Positions 1 through 9,759 of a stretch of DNA of 64,000 bases are shown piece after piece. The notes beneath the pieces are model-generated. The model was given only the letters and a program-made list of their open reading frames with translations. It was not told the DNA's origin and did no database searches. The position numbers and the translations under genes are program-made. Each line of letters starts with the position of its first letter. The first letter of the stretch is position 1. The stretch is taken from positions 315,001-379,000 of the forward strand of contig NZ_OY776411.1 of the NCBI RefSeq assembly GCF_963675585.1. Direction: 5' to 3'. Origin of the DNA: an uncultured Draconibacterium sp. (lineage in GTDB: Bacteria; Bacteroidota; Bacteroidia; Bacteroidales; Prolixibacteraceae).

Positions 1-1062
1 GAAACACACACCGCCATTTTTGTTTTTACAGCAGTATTAATTGTGGCTTGCCCGTGTGCACTGGCACTTTCTATTCCTTTTACTTTTGGGAATACGATGC
101 GAATTTTTGGTAAAAACGGGCTCTACATTAAAAACACCGACGTTATTGAAAAACTGTCGCACATTAACACTATTGTTTTCGATAAAACAGGAACGCTCAC
201 CCAACCCAACAAAAACAAAGTAGTATTTACCGGCGACAAACTCGCCGAAAATGAAATAGAAGCCATCTTTTCGCTGGCCCGGCAATCGACTCATCCTCTG
301 AGCGCTGCCATTTCGCAATACTTTGAAAAGACGAACTACTTTGCTCCCGATCATTTTGTTGAAGTTGCCGGACGAGGTATGTTCGGAAAAGTGAATCAGC
401 TGAATATTAAATTGGGTTCGGAAGAATACGTAAGCAACCAGGAAGATAAAAAGGAGAAAAAAACATCGCTTGTGTATGTTTCGATTGATAACGAAGTTCG
501 TGGATTTTTTAAGGTCAGCAATCAGTACCGCGAAGGAGTAAAAGGAGTTTTAGAAATGCTGAAAGCAAATTTCCAATTGTTTCTGATTTCGGGAGATAAC
601 GACGCTGAAGCTAAACACCTTTCCACTTATTTTGATTCGAAGCACATGCTTTTTAACCAAAAACCCGGCGACAAAGCCGACTTTATAAAAATCCTGCAAG
701 ACAAGGGAAATACCATTTTAATGACCGGCGACGGACTAAACGACGCGGGAGCATTAATGCAAAGCGACGTAGCATTAACCATTGCCGACAAAGTCTATCA
801 CTTCTCCCCTGCCAGCGATGCGGTTTTGGAAGCCGGACAATTTAACCGGCTAGCCAACTTTATTCGATTTACAAAAACATCGTTAAACATTGTAAAACTC
901 AGCTTTACTATTTCGTTTTTCTACAACATTATCGGTATTGCATTTGCCATAACAGGGAATCTTTCTCCTGTGGTTGCAGCTATTTTAATGCCAATTAGCT
1001 CGGTATCGGTGGTTGCGTTTGCCACTTTTGTTACCCGGCTGGCAGGTAAAATAAAATTATAG
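1..1062 (+). CDS. Copper P1B-type ATPase, CcoI/FixI-like (5' end outside window)
   Basis: C-terminal part of a heavy-metal translocating P-type ATPase; the reading frame is open to base 1, so the N-terminal metal-binding domain and first membrane helices lie outside. Visible are the CPC metal-binding triplet (residues 17-19 of the visible part), the phosphorylation motif DKTGTLT (near 61), an HP pair in the N-domain (STHPL) and the hinge motif GDGLNDAGAL. The last two helices carry YN and MPISS, the pattern of Cu(I)-specific P1B-1 pumps. The stretch FSPASDAVL after the hinge resembles the CcoI/FixI branch, which loads copper for cbb3 oxidase maturation, but no cco genes are visible, so general copper export remains possible. 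The family is certain, the CcoI subtype inferred. Confidence 0.9.
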   Translation, partial: ETHTAIFVFTAVLIVACPCALALSIPFTFGNTMRIFGKNGLYIKNTDVIEKLSHINTIVFDKTGTLTQPNKNKVVFTGDKLAENEIEAIFSLARQSTHPLSAAISQYFEKTNYFAPDHFVEVAGRGMFGKVNQLNIKLGSEEYVSNQEDKKEKKTSLVYVSIDNEVRGFFKVSNQYREGVKGVLEMLKANFQLFLISGDNDAEAKHLSTYFDSKHMLFNQKPGDKADFIKILQDKGNTILMTGDGLNDAGALMQSDVALTIADKVYHFSPASDAVLEAGQFNRLANFIRFTKTSLNIVKLSFTISFFYNIIGIAFAITGNLSPVVAAILMPISSVSVVAFATFVTRLAGKIKL

Positions 1063-1092
1063 TTTGCAACTCTGATTTTCTTGCTATTTTTA
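1063..1092 (+). promoter_or_regulatory. Bacteroidota-type promoter for the GT2/GT39 genes
   Basis: TTTG at 1063-1066 and TATTTTTA at 1085-1092 are 18 bases apart, close to the Bacteroidota -33/-7 pattern TTTG-N17-23-TAnnTTTG, with the last G replaced by A. The predicted start of transcription lies about 15 bases upstream of the ATG at 1116. Confidence 0.45.
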
Positions 1093-1115
1093 CACCTCAA
1101 AATCAAAAAAACGAG

Positions 1116-1856
1116 ATGATCAACAATAAAAAAGTTGTTGTGGTTTTGCCCGCATACAACGCTGCCAAAACACTTGAAATTACGTATAACGAGATTGATT
1201 TTAACATTGTTGACGATGTAATTCTGGTTGACGACGTTAGCTGCGACGAAACGGTTAAAGTTGGGAAAGAGATGGGAATTAAACACATCGTTGTTCACCA
1301 GGAGAACAAAGGCTACGGAGGCAATCAGAAATCGTGTTACAACAAAGCCCTTGAAATTGGTGCCGATATTGTAATTATGCTTCACCCCGACTACCAGTAC
1401 ACGCCCTTATTAATTCCGGCAATGGCAGGCGCACTAAGCAACGGTTTATACCACGTTGTTTTGGGTTCGCGCATTTTAGGAACCGGTGCATTAAAAGGTG
1501 GTATGCCATTGATTAAATACATTGCCAACCGGGGCCTTACTTTTATCGAAAACATTTTGCTTGGTGCAAAACTTTCGGAATACCACACCGGCTACCGCGC
1601 TTTTACAAAAGAAGTTTTAGAGGCAGTTGATTACAATATCAATTCCGACAACTTTGTTTTCGACAATCAAATGCTGGCGCAAATATGGTATGCCGGATAC
1701 GAAATTGCTGAGATTACCTGCCCAACAAAATATTTCGACGATGCTTCGAGCATCAGCATTAAAAACAGTACCATTTATGCCATTGGGGTGTTAAAAACTG
1801 CCATGCAGTTCAGGTTGCACAAATGGGGAATTAAAAAGAATAAAATATTTAAGTAA
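1116..1856 (+). CDS. Family 2 glycosyltransferase (DPM1-like)
   Basis: A 246-residue soluble GT-A glycosyltransferase. The N-terminus has the GT2 pattern VVVVLPAYNAAKTL, followed by the nucleotide-binding acidic motif ILVDDVS and the stretch MLHPDYQY where the donor-site acidic residues usually sit. No membrane helices are evident, so it is likely cytoplasmic or peripheral. It resembles enzymes that transfer a sugar from a nucleotide donor to a polyprenyl phosphate. The next two genes encode polytopic GT39-like enzymes, which use polyprenyl-linked sugars on the outer face of the inner membrane, so it may supply their donor. Substrate unknown. ATG start, 17 bases after the predicted transcription start. 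Confidence 0.85.
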   Translation: MINNKKVVVVLPAYNAAKTLEITYNEIDFNIVDDVILVDDVSCDETVKVGKEMGIKHIVVHQENKGYGGNQKSCYNKALEIGADIVIMLHPDYQYTPLLIPAMAGALSNGLYHVVLGSRILGTGALKGGMPLIKYIANRGLTFIENILLGAKLSEYHTGYRAFTKEVLEAVDYNINSDNFVFDNQMLAQIWYAGYEIAEITCPTKYFDDASSISIKNSTIYAIGVLKTAMQFRLHKWGIKKNKIFK

Positions 1857-1876
1857 AAATCAAATTCCTGATCATC

Positions 1877-3937
1877 TTGCCAAAACAGATAAAATATATA
1901 CTCATATTAATTTTACCGCTTTTATTCTTTTGGGCAGGAAGTATCATTGAACTGGCAGATTACGGGAACGATCCAAATTACATTTACATTGCCAATGCCG
2001 CAGCAATTTGCGACGGGCAAGGTGTTGGGCACATCGATAATCCAGGGACAACCGTAATGGAAATCGGTGCACTGACCATGGCAGTTTCGCACCTGTTTTA
2101 CAATCCCGAAAACGAAACACTTGTTAAGCACATTTTAAAAGAGCCGCTATTTTTTGTTAATGCAATACATCTTGTTTTTGTGGTTATAAATGCTGTTTTA
2201 TTGCTGCTGCTGGGTATTGTTGCTCTAAAGAAAAAACATTCGGTGTGGGTTGCTCTACTGTTGCAAACTCTAACTTTTCAGAGTGCAAACACCCTTGACC
2301 ATGTTTGGACCAAAGTTTCTCCCGAACCGGTTCTTTTTGCTGTTACCTGCCTCTACGTTATCGCTATACTTTATTATTATGCATCAGATAAAAGGCTGTC
2401 GTTAAAATACATTCTAACGTTTGCAGTACTTACAGGAGCAGGTTTAGCAACCAAAGCTACTTTTCTTCCGCTGGTTCTTGTCCCTCTATTTCTTTTCCCC
2501 GGTTTAAAAAAGAAGATCATCTATTTACTTGGTGTTGTGCTTTCGTTTGTAATTTTTACCATTCCTGCTATCCCACAATACAAAAACATGTATTACTGGT
2601 TTCGGAACATGCTCAGCCACACCGGGAAATACGGGCAGGGTGAAAAGGGCTTTCTCGACCTTTCAACTTACTTTCCTAATCTGCTAAAAATTATTCAAAA
2701 CAATCCTGTTTTTGGCGCTGTAACAATTGCCTCAGTGATTGCGCTTATCGTTTTCGTTGTATTACGGAAAAAAGAAACAAACAAATGGAAGAACAAACCA
2801 GAAGCTCCAATTCTGCTGGGTTTAACTGCTGCAAATAGTTTTGGAATTTTATTGGTTGCCAAACAATACAGTGCCGATCATTATCTGATTCCTGTATTGA
2901 TGTTATCAGGAATATCGGTATTCTTTATAGTTAGACTGCTCATCAAGTCTGAACAAATCATTCTTCCTGTTTTGGTAAGTGCACTCATCCTGTACTTTAG
3001 CATTGTTCAGCCACCAAAAATAAAATATGCCGAACTGGGTTACCGGCTTACTAACGAAGAGCTTATTTCTACCCAGGAAATTATCGACAACAACTATCCG
3101 GATTACACAAAGGTGTATTACTACCCCAACTCTATGAATAAATTTTCGGCGCTTAATTTTGGCGATGTACATGCCAAACACAAATTGTTGTCGCATTTAA
3201 AAGAAGTGTATCCAAACACCTATTTTTACAACCATTCGCACGATATTTTTCAGGTTTGGAATGCAGAAATTTCACTCCTTGACATTATTAAACAAAACGG
3301 AAATAAAATATTGTTGGTTGGTGGGCCACGAAATGACGAGGGAGCCCAAAAAATGATCCGTTCAAACATTCCCTTAAAAACAGTTTACCAGGGAAGAGTG
3401 CAAGGAATTTATGAATTGGATTCCGTAAAGTTTAATGAGCTGGCACTTCATTCAGATATTCAGATGATTGATGAAATTACTTGTGATGCTGAAACATTAA
3501 GTACTGACAATCAGTTTTACCTCGGATCGAACAACAAGAGTTTTGGAAATGCTTACAACAGAACAAATGAAGAAGCTCGCTCCGGACGCTATTCAATAAA
3601 AATGGATGAAAAAACGGAATATGCACTGTATTATGAATTGAGCAATTTGAAAGCCGGAGACACTTACGAAATTTCAATTTGGAGAAAAGCCGACAACAAT
3701 AGCGGACGCCTGGTTGTATCAGCCGCAGCCGACAAATCGTTTTACAAGTCTCAAAACGAATACATTTCAACGGACAACCGAGGCTGGAACTTAATTCGGA
3801 TAAAAGTAGAGGTGCCTCAAAAATTACAAAATGACACCTTAAAAATATATCTTTGGAATCCGAAAGGGAAACTGGCCTATTTTGACGATCTTACAATTAC
3901 TCACTATATTTCCAACCTGGCTGAGGTAACAAATTAA
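1877..3937 (+). CDS. GT39-like membrane glycosyltransferase with C-terminal beta-sandwich-like domain
   Basis: A 686-residue polytopic protein. About ten hydrophobic segments fill residues 1-390, with a short acidic loop after the first helix (ADYGNDP), as in ArnT/PMT enzymes that take sugars from polyprenyl phosphate in the periplasm. The last ~150 residues form a soluble domain with the pattern RTNEEARSGRYSIK, a tryptophan-rich strand (ISIWRKADNN) and the ending LAYFDDLTI. The same domain occurs at the N-terminus of the CotH-like lipoprotein at 6787-9756 and, more diverged, in two other membrane proteins nearby. The start is TTG at 1877; an in-frame stop just upstream (1850-1852) and the absence of a nearby ATG support it. 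Likely cotranscribed with the GT2 gene (20-base gap). Confidence 0.8.
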   Translation: MPKQIKYILILILPLLFFWAGSIIELADYGNDPNYIYIANAAAICDGQGVGHIDNPGTTVMEIGALTMAVSHLFYNPENETLVKHILKEPLFFVNAIHLVFVVINAVLLLLLGIVALKKKHSVWVALLLQTLTFQSANTLDHVWTKVSPEPVLFAVTCLYVIAILYYYASDKRLSLKYILTFAVLTGAGLATKATFLPLVLVPLFLFPGLKKKIIYLLGVVLSFVIFTIPAIPQYKNMYYWFRNMLSHTGKYGQGEKGFLDLSTYFPNLLKIIQNNPVFGAVTIASVIALIVFVVLRKKETNKWKNKPEAPILLGLTAANSFGILLVAKQYSADHYLIPVLMLSGISVFFIVRLLIKSEQIILPVLVSALILYFSIVQPPKIKYAELGYRLTNEELISTQEIIDNNYPDYTKVYYYPNSMNKFSALNFGDVHAKHKLLSHLKEVYPNTYFYNHSHDIFQVWNAEISLLDIIKQNGNKILLVGGPRNDEGAQKMIRSNIPLKTVYQGRVQGIYELDSVKFNELALHSDIQMIDEITCDAETLSTDNQFYLGSNNKSFGNAYNRTNEEARSGRYSIKMDEKTEYALYYELSNLKAGDTYEISIWRKADNNSGRLVVSAAADKSFYKSQNEYISTDNRGWNLIRIKVEVPQKLQNDTLKIYLWNPKGKLAYFDDLTITHYISNLAEVTN

Positions 3938-3949
3938 ATCGAATTACAA

Positions 3950-5371
3950 GTGAATCAATTCATCGATAAAATAAAAAACTATTTTTTCCTGCTTCCTTTG
4001 TTTATTTTTGTAGCAATTGCTTTCCCACATTTAAGCCTTCCCTATTTTTGGGATGAAGCCTGGTCGTATTTTCCGGCGGCCTTTAAAATGTACGAAAACG
4101 GGCCAAGCCTTATACCCGGTTCCTTGCCCTTGTGGGATGCCAAAGGACACCCCTTGTTTTTCTTTTTTATTTCGTCGGTATGGATGCGATTATTTGGCAC
4201 CTCTGTATTTGCCGTGCATTTCTTGCCATTTTTAATTTCGTTGTCAACTTTGGGAGCATTGTTTGTACTTGTAAAAAAACAAGCAGGTACATGGGCAGCT
4301 AACATTGCAATTCTCCTTTTTAGTGTGCAGTCCTTATTCCTGGCGCAAGCCACTTTCCTTTTGCCCGAAATGCTTATTACCCTTTTGTTGTTGCTTGCCA
4401 TCCACTTTTACCTGGATAAAAAGTACTGGCTTTTTGTATTGGTCGCTTCCATTATGGTGATGACCAAAGAAACCAGTATTGTTTTTATCGGTGGTTTTTT
4501 ACTCTTTCATCTTTTTGTTTATTTAAAACCGGGTAAAGAATCGAGAAGATATATTTTCGAGAGTGTATTGCTTTGCCTTCCACTCATAGTTTATGGAATG
4601 TTTCTTATACTTCATAAAAAAGCTTTTGGAACTTTCCTTTTTCAGGAACACACAGGCTACATTGAGTTTAGCTTTGCCGCAGTTGCCAGAAAGTTACAAA
4701 TAGCCACGGGAATTATTTTCACTCGTTACGGAAGAAATATTATCCTTCTGGCGACTCTTATCGCTCCAGTTATTCTCATCATAAAAAAGATAAAACTGCA
4801 AAACAAAAAGCTAATTGCATTGCTTCTGGTGCTTACCGTTTTGTTTTTACTTTTTTCGGCACTAAATTTTTATACGCAACGATATATGCTTAGTCTGCTG
4901 GCCCTTTTTATAACCCTAACATCCGTTTTACTGGTGCAGGTAAAATTCAGCAACCGCTACCTGAATGTGTTGATTGTTGCAATTATAAGCGCCGTGCCTT
5001 TCTACTATTCGCTAACAAAAAAATCGAACTCCGACAGCGATCTGGGTTTTGTGAATGTGGTTAAAGTACACCAGCAAATGGTAAAATATTGCGAAGAGCA
5101 AGGTTGGCAGGAGCAGCCAATATCAGCCAGTTTTAATCTCATTTTTTGTTTACGCAATCCGCATTTGGGTTATGTTTCGTCTGAAAAAGGATTTTCGAAT
5201 GTGATGGATTTAAAGAAATTCAACCATGCAGAAATTTATTTAAACGACTGTACATCGTTTGGAGCAGACGCCCAACTCGACTCCATTGTTAGTTCGAATA
5301 AATTAGTGAAAGAGTTTGAGTTACAAAAAGCCTGGGGGAAAATATACACCCAACTGCCGGTAAAAGAATAA
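3950..5371 (+). CDS. GT39-like membrane glycosyltransferase (PMT/ArnT type)
   Basis: A 473-residue polytopic protein with ten or more hydrophobic segments. After the first helix comes the typical GT39 motif with adjacent acidic residues (YFWDEAWSY, about residues 29-37), the catalytic DE/DD region in PMT and ArnT relatives. The hydrophilic C-terminal ~110 residues lack the beta-sandwich module of its upstream neighbour. It starts with GTG 12 bases after that gene, so the two are probably translated from one message. Predicted role: transfer of a polyprenyl-linked sugar to a periplasmic acceptor, such as a surface glycan or lipid. Acceptor and donor cannot be told from sequence. Confidence 0.8.
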   Translation: MNQFIDKIKNYFFLLPLFIFVAIAFPHLSLPYFWDEAWSYFPAAFKMYENGPSLIPGSLPLWDAKGHPLFFFFISSVWMRLFGTSVFAVHFLPFLISLSTLGALFVLVKKQAGTWAANIAILLFSVQSLFLAQATFLLPEMLITLLLLLAIHFYLDKKYWLFVLVASIMVMTKETSIVFIGGFLLFHLFVYLKPGKESRRYIFESVLLCLPLIVYGMFLILHKKAFGTFLFQEHTGYIEFSFAAVARKLQIATGIIFTRYGRNIILLATLIAPVILIIKKIKLQNKKLIALLLVLTVLFLLFSALNFYTQRYMLSLLALFITLTSVLLVQVKFSNRYLNVLIVAIISAVPFYYSLTKKSNSDSDLGFVNVVKVHQQMVKYCEEQGWQEQPISASFNLIFCLRNPHLGYVSSEKGFSNVMDLKKFNHAEIYLNDCTSFGADAQLDSIVSSNKLVKEFELQKAWGKIYTQLPVKE

Positions 5372-5385
5372 GCTCGGTTTATACT

Positions 5386-6093
5386 TTATTGAGCAATCTC
5401 ATTTCTGAAATGGCTCATTCCCGAAACAAATTTTGAATTCTTATCCAATCGGAATGGAAACTGGTTGCTAATTTCTCCGGCATGACTATTATTGTCCATG
5501 TCGTATTTTAATTCAACTACCACTTTATTACTTTCCTTAAACGAATGTTGAATGTGATTCCAGCTTGGTTTCATGTTAAAATATTCCAACTGATCATCAA
5601 TGGTTATCCGAAACTTTTTATTGAGGGTGGTATAATAACTTCGCAAATAACGATTTAAAAGTACGGGCTGAAGCCCAACAAGTTTTTCCCGAATATCATC
5701 GGGTAAACCTGCTTTGTCAAAAAGTTTGGAGAGATCGCTGGCATTAAACACACTTTGGGTAAAAACAAAAGATGGAATTGGATACGACTTTTTGGTTCCA
5801 ACCAAACCCTTTTTGATTTTAAACTCCAAAACAGGAGAAGAAATTTCGCCAAACTTATCGCCGTACCACCTTAAACGGGCCTTCCAACGTTCCCCGTTAC
5901 CAAATAAATTATCAAAATAACAATCGAGGCCTGGCGTGTCGAAATAAATGTTATTGATATAGCGGGCAGAGTAAGCCGGAACAAAAAACGCGCTATTTTG
6001 CTTCACCACAGCTTCTGTAGCAAAACGATTAAGTGGATGCGCAACAAACTTCCGCTCGTACCTGTAAGTATTTAATTCGGTGTAACCCTGCAT
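5386..6093 (-). CDS. VTC-domain (polyphosphate polymerase-like) protein
   Basis: A 235-residue protein that looks like a stand-alone VTC catalytic tunnel domain. It has the early YRYERKF motif, the stretch YINNIYFDTPGLDCYFDN, a basic strand (RWKARLRWY), EFKIKKG and the late VVELKYD, the alternating Lys/Arg/Glu strands that line the triphosphate tunnel in VTC and CYTH-type enzymes. In yeast VTC4 the fold makes polyphosphate; in bacteria this short form usually sits beside DUF4956 and CotH proteins, exactly as here. It is the last gene of a three-gene minus-strand operon, two bases after the DUF4956 gene. The real reaction of this triad is not established. Confidence 0.85.
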   Translation of the reverse strand: MQGYTELNTYRYERKFVAHPLNRFATEAVVKQNSAFFVPAYSARYINNIYFDTPGLDCYFDNLFGNGERWKARLRWYGDKFGEISSPVLEFKIKKGLVGTKKSYPIPSFVFTQSVFNASDLSKLFDKAGLPDDIREKLVGLQPVLLNRYLRSYYTTLNKKFRITIDDQLEYFNMKPSWNHIQHSFKESNKVVVELKYDMDNNSHAGEISNQFPFRLDKNSKFVSGMSHFRNEIAQ

Positions 6094-6095
6094 TA

Positions 6096-6776
6096 TTAAA
6101 ACGAATTGTTGTCGATAAAAGAAACTCTGATTTCAGGGCTGATGGTATTGATTTTATCCTTAAACTGCTGCAAATCGCTTGCTTTCTTTATTTCAATCCA
6201 ATAGGCTGCTTCTATCAATTCGGCCGATTCGTCGTAACGAACCAGTTTTGAAGCTTTAAACACACCCAGAACTTCGGTGTCAATATTTTCTAAACTAGGA
6301 CGGTTTTGGCCAACACTACTAACTGTTAAATACAAATTTTGCTTCCGCGATTTTGGAGCACTCAGGTATCGTAACCAAATAATTGCCAGCAATACAACTG
6401 CCGCAATAGCTGTAATTATACGTTGTCCGGCGCCTAAACCCAAACCAATGGCTATTGTAAAAAACAAATAAGCCAACTCTTCCGGTTCTTTTATTGCCGA
6501 GCGAAACCGAACAATAGAAAGTGCTCCAACCAATCCCAACGACAATGCCAGTGATGATTTCACAATTGAAATGATCAGCATGGTAGTAAAAGCAATTAAA
6601 AAGAAATTGGCTCCAAATGCTTTTCGCCCCGATAAACTTTTTGCACAACGTGAATAAGTATATTCAAGAATTACCGACAAAACCAAAACAATTACCGCAT
6701 TGATGATAAAGTCTAAAATTGAAATTCGTGCGTTTTCAGTGATTAAAAATCGTTGAAACAAGTTCCATTTATCCAT
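6096..6776 (-). CDS. DUF4956 membrane protein
   Basis: A 226-residue protein with about four hydrophobic segments in residues 20-140 and a soluble C-terminal ~80 residues. The sequence SLGLVGALSIVRFRSAIKEP with the following ELAYLFFTIAIGLGLG is the hallmark of DUF4956. Function unknown; members occur with VTC-domain proteins and CotH-like proteins. The gene lies 10 bases after the CotH gene and 2 bases before the VTC gene, so the three products probably act together at the inner membrane, perhaps in phosphate-based modification or export. That role is inference from gene order only. Confidence 0.85.
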   Translation of the reverse strand: MDKWNLFQRFLITENARISILDFIINAVIVLVLSVILEYTYSRCAKSLSGRKAFGANFFLIAFTTMLIISIVKSSLALSLGLVGALSIVRFRSAIKEPEELAYLFFTIAIGLGLGAGQRIITAIAAVVLLAIIWLRYLSAPKSRKQNLYLTVSSVGQNRPSLENIDTEVLGVFKASKLVRYDESAELIEAAYWIEIKKASDLQQFKDKINTISPEIRVSFIDNNSF

Positions 6777-6786
6777 AGTCTAATTT

Positions 6787-9756
6787 TTATTGATACAATT
6801 TTTCTGCTAATTTTTTTTCTCGTCCGTATATTGTTTTCCCATTTAAGGTTAAAACAGATCCTTCTTCTATCTGATGAAAAATCAGATTGTCCTTTAATTT
6901 CAAATTATCGATTGTAATACGGCCAGGACCATACTCCGGTTTTTTTACAAACGCAATTAAACCATAAGTTGTATGGTTCATTTCAATTTTATCGAGTTGT
7001 AATTCCGATAAATCTTTTGAAGCGATGCCAATATTTGCTCCGTCAATTTGACATTCCGAAACTGTTAAATAAGAGTGCTCTCCACCCGAAATTGCTTTGT
7101 CGCTTATTTCGTTCATGTTACATTCCGATATTTTCACACGACTTCCCGAAAAATCAATGGCATCATTTCCAATGGTTTGAAACAAACAATTGCGAACTTC
7201 TCCGGTACAAAAATCGGAGTCAAAAGCGTCGGCAAAAGTGTTTTCAAATTTGCAGTTTTTTACATCAAAATGAGAACGTACAATATTTAAAGCGTCATCG
7301 CAATTGTAATTGGATGCAAATGTACAGTTTTCAATTTCAACATCAGCCTCGTACAACGAAACAGCTGCAGGCGTTTGCCAGCCTTCTTTGGCTAAACTTC
7401 CCAATCCGCTAAATTCCACAAAACTCATTGCCGACTTTTCTCCGGGCTGAATAACATTAAATCCTTGTGCGGTATGATCGCTTGAATATACTTTTATTGG
7501 GTTGCTTTCAGTTCCATTCATGATAACCGGCGAAAAACTTATAAATGCGGCACCATTAATTAAATTAATTTGAGTACCCGCTTTAAATACAACCTTTTTA
7601 ACGTTATGAGGTATATAAACATCGGTATCAAAAGAATAGCTGCCATCAAAAATCATCTCACCGTTGACAACCGGAAGTGTTAAGCCGGTATTTTTCTCCA
7701 GCCTTTGCCGCGAAGTTAATTCGCTTGAATATTTCCAGGGATACACTTCTGCCTCAAGCATTTTATCGCCTACCGAGAACAACACTTTTGACGGGCAGGT
7801 ACTTAACGAAACTGAAATACTCTGTGTTTCACCTCCTTTAAATGCTGGCAGTTCCGGCGCGGGATCAAAACTTTCGGGCAAACGGTCTTCCATAAATGCG
7901 CCAAGAATTGTAATATTCTGATTGTGAAAATTTAAAAGTTCCAACTCCTTTTTTTCACGGTCGTAATACGCATGCACCATTAATGAAATCAGGTTTGGAT
8001 TGGTATCTGTGGTAAATTCTCTCACGAATTTATCGGAATTTACAGCTAAAACCTGCTCTCCTATTTTTTTACAATTTGTTTCAATCTCGTTTAAATGTTC
8101 CCGAATCCATTTCGCCTGCTCCTCAAGTAAATCGAAGTTAAACCGGTAATACGGAAATTCTTTTTGTATCAGCTGAGAAAGGGAATCGGCTTCGTTTTTA
8201 TACTTCTCTGTTATGCCCTCAACAAAATAAGGCGTGCTGTATTTTTCAAGGTAGTTTATGTAGTTTGAGTTAAACAAACTGTCAGAAAATACCTGCATAA
8301 GCATTAATTCTTCCTTTGCCAGATTTTGAATACTTGCGGGATCTACCATTCCTGAAAGTTTCGATTCGAACCGTTTATAAACACCGCCTTCAATATAACC
8401 ATCAAATGCAATGGGCTCGAGCAAACAGGTAACCGGATTAAAATAAAAACGCTGATTGTGCCAGGTAAAACCATGGTAAGCCTGGGTAACATCAACCAGT
8501 GCGTAGTATTGTGCCAGTTTATCAACGTCAAAAATCTGTGAAACGGCTTGCGTTCTGTTTTTGTACTGGAACATTAGTTTCTGACTTTCTTCCAGCTTTT
8601 TAAGCATTAATGAGTCGGCTGCAAGCTGTCCGGCTCCAAACGGAATAACTGGTGTGGCTGCAAAAAAATCAATGTCCCATTCGCGCCCGGTAACTTTTGT
8701 TTCAAGAACTCGTTGCCACATTAAACTCTCATCGAAGCGCACAATCGGCCCCTCGCGTCGTTCACGGCTTTCAATCAACTGCTTTTCAAAATGTTCTTCC
8801 CAGGCATAAATTCCAAGCGAGTTATTGTTTATCCGCAGAGGTACCAAACCATATCTTGTGGTTAGTACATCTTCCTGATCAAAAATTTTATGAGCCAGCC
8901 ACTCGTCTAAAAAATGCCGGGTTAAAGGATTCTGAACCGAGAAAGTGAGCAGATTATTCCAGGCAAATCCCTTTTTCAACTTAAATCGAAACGACCATTT
9001 ATCTCCTTGTATGTGATCCAGCAAATCACCTTTCAAACGGTATTTCGCATTTAAAAAGTTATTTCCGTCAAACAATACCACATTCGAATAATCCTCATCG
9101 TTGTTTACCAATACACTGTTCTCAAAGGCGGTAAAACGTTTCTCATTCAGTCTGTCGAAATCGCCTTCATCGATGTACAACTGCAGTGCATCATTATTTT
9201 CGTAAGCGGGATATTCTTTTTTACTTCTGTGTTCAATTTCCAAATCATCGAAATAGACGGTGTCCGGCGAGTTGCTCCAAACAAATACCTTTACTTTATC
9301 TTTGATAAAATTTGGAGGAGTATACACTTCCAGGAAAATTTTCTCCCAGCCGTTTTGTTTTTCAACTACAAATTTTCCGGCATGGTAAAATCCTTCGCCA
9401 CCATCAATTACTATAACGCCATTGTTATTGGGGTTCTTTCGCCAAACGGTTACCCGAAGGTATTCATCAGGTCCAATTCCTTTTAAATCGGCGGTACATC
9501 CATACGGATTTTCAGGGGTAAGTTTTATGCTGTTTTGTCCGGAAAACGCTTGCTCGTTGGTGCGTCGGTCAGCGTTCCCGAACAGGAAATCGCTACCGTT
9601 CGAATCGGTAAACTTTTGTTTAGACTCATTCAGATTCTCTGCATCGCATAAATAGATCCGATTAACTTCTTTGAGTTCTTTTGAAATTTGGGTACACGCA
9701 AGCCCCAAAAACAGAAGAATGAGTAAGTTAATTTTATTTAGTAGTGAATGACGCAT
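6787..9756 (-). CDS. CotH-like lipoprotein with N-terminal beta-sandwich and C-terminal beta-helix
   Basis: A 989-residue lipoprotein: signal peptide with lipobox LGLAC (Cys21). Residues ~35-175 form a beta-sandwich-like module (FGNADRRTNEQAFSG, VTVWRKNPNNNG, VYFDDLEI) closely matching the C-terminus of the GT39 protein at 1877-3937. Residues ~190-560 look like a CotH kinase domain (RLKGDLLDHIQGDKWSFR; later a degenerate LEPIAFDGYIEGG where CotH has acidic metal ligands). From about 715 to 960 short repeated strands (IENCTFASN, VKNCKFENT, ISECNMNEI) indicate a right-handed parallel beta-helix. First gene of the operon with DUF4956 and VTC genes. Whether the kinase centre is active is unclear because the canonical D-x-D pattern is altered. 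Confidence 0.8.
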   Translation of the reverse strand: MRHSLLNKINLLILLFLGLACTQISKELKEVNRIYLCDAENLNESKQKFTDSNGSDFLFGNADRRTNEQAFSGQNSIKLTPENPYGCTADLKGIGPDEYLRVTVWRKNPNNNGVIVIDGGEGFYHAGKFVVEKQNGWEKIFLEVYTPPNFIKDKVKVFVWSNSPDTVYFDDLEIEHRSKKEYPAYENNDALQLYIDEGDFDRLNEKRFTAFENSVLVNNDEDYSNVVLFDGNNFLNAKYRLKGDLLDHIQGDKWSFRFKLKKGFAWNNLLTFSVQNPLTRHFLDEWLAHKIFDQEDVLTTRYGLVPLRINNNSLGIYAWEEHFEKQLIESRERREGPIVRFDESLMWQRVLETKVTGREWDIDFFAATPVIPFGAGQLAADSLMLKKLEESQKLMFQYKNRTQAVSQIFDVDKLAQYYALVDVTQAYHGFTWHNQRFYFNPVTCLLEPIAFDGYIEGGVYKRFESKLSGMVDPASIQNLAKEELMLMQVFSDSLFNSNYINYLEKYSTPYFVEGITEKYKNEADSLSQLIQKEFPYYRFNFDLLEEQAKWIREHLNEIETNCKKIGEQVLAVNSDKFVREFTTDTNPNLISLMVHAYYDREKKELELLNFHNQNITILGAFMEDRLPESFDPAPELPAFKGGETQSISVSLSTCPSKVLFSVGDKMLEAEVYPWKYSSELTSRQRLEKNTGLTLPVVNGEMIFDGSYSFDTDVYIPHNVKKVVFKAGTQINLINGAAFISFSPVIMNGTESNPIKVYSSDHTAQGFNVIQPGEKSAMSFVEFSGLGSLAKEGWQTPAAVSLYEADVEIENCTFASNYNCDDALNIVRSHFDVKNCKFENTFADAFDSDFCTGEVRNCLFQTIGNDAIDFSGSRVKISECNMNEISDKAISGGEHSYLTVSECQIDGANIGIASKDLSELQLDKIEMNHTTYGLIAFVKKPEYGPGRITIDNLKLKDNLIFHQIEEGSVLTLNGKTIYGREKKLAEKLYQ

Positions 9757-9759
9757 AGA

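Noticed and set aside
921-1385. A 154-codon minus-strand frame across the ATPase end and the GT2 start
   Set aside because: It overlaps two well-supported genes on the other strand and its translation shows no domain.
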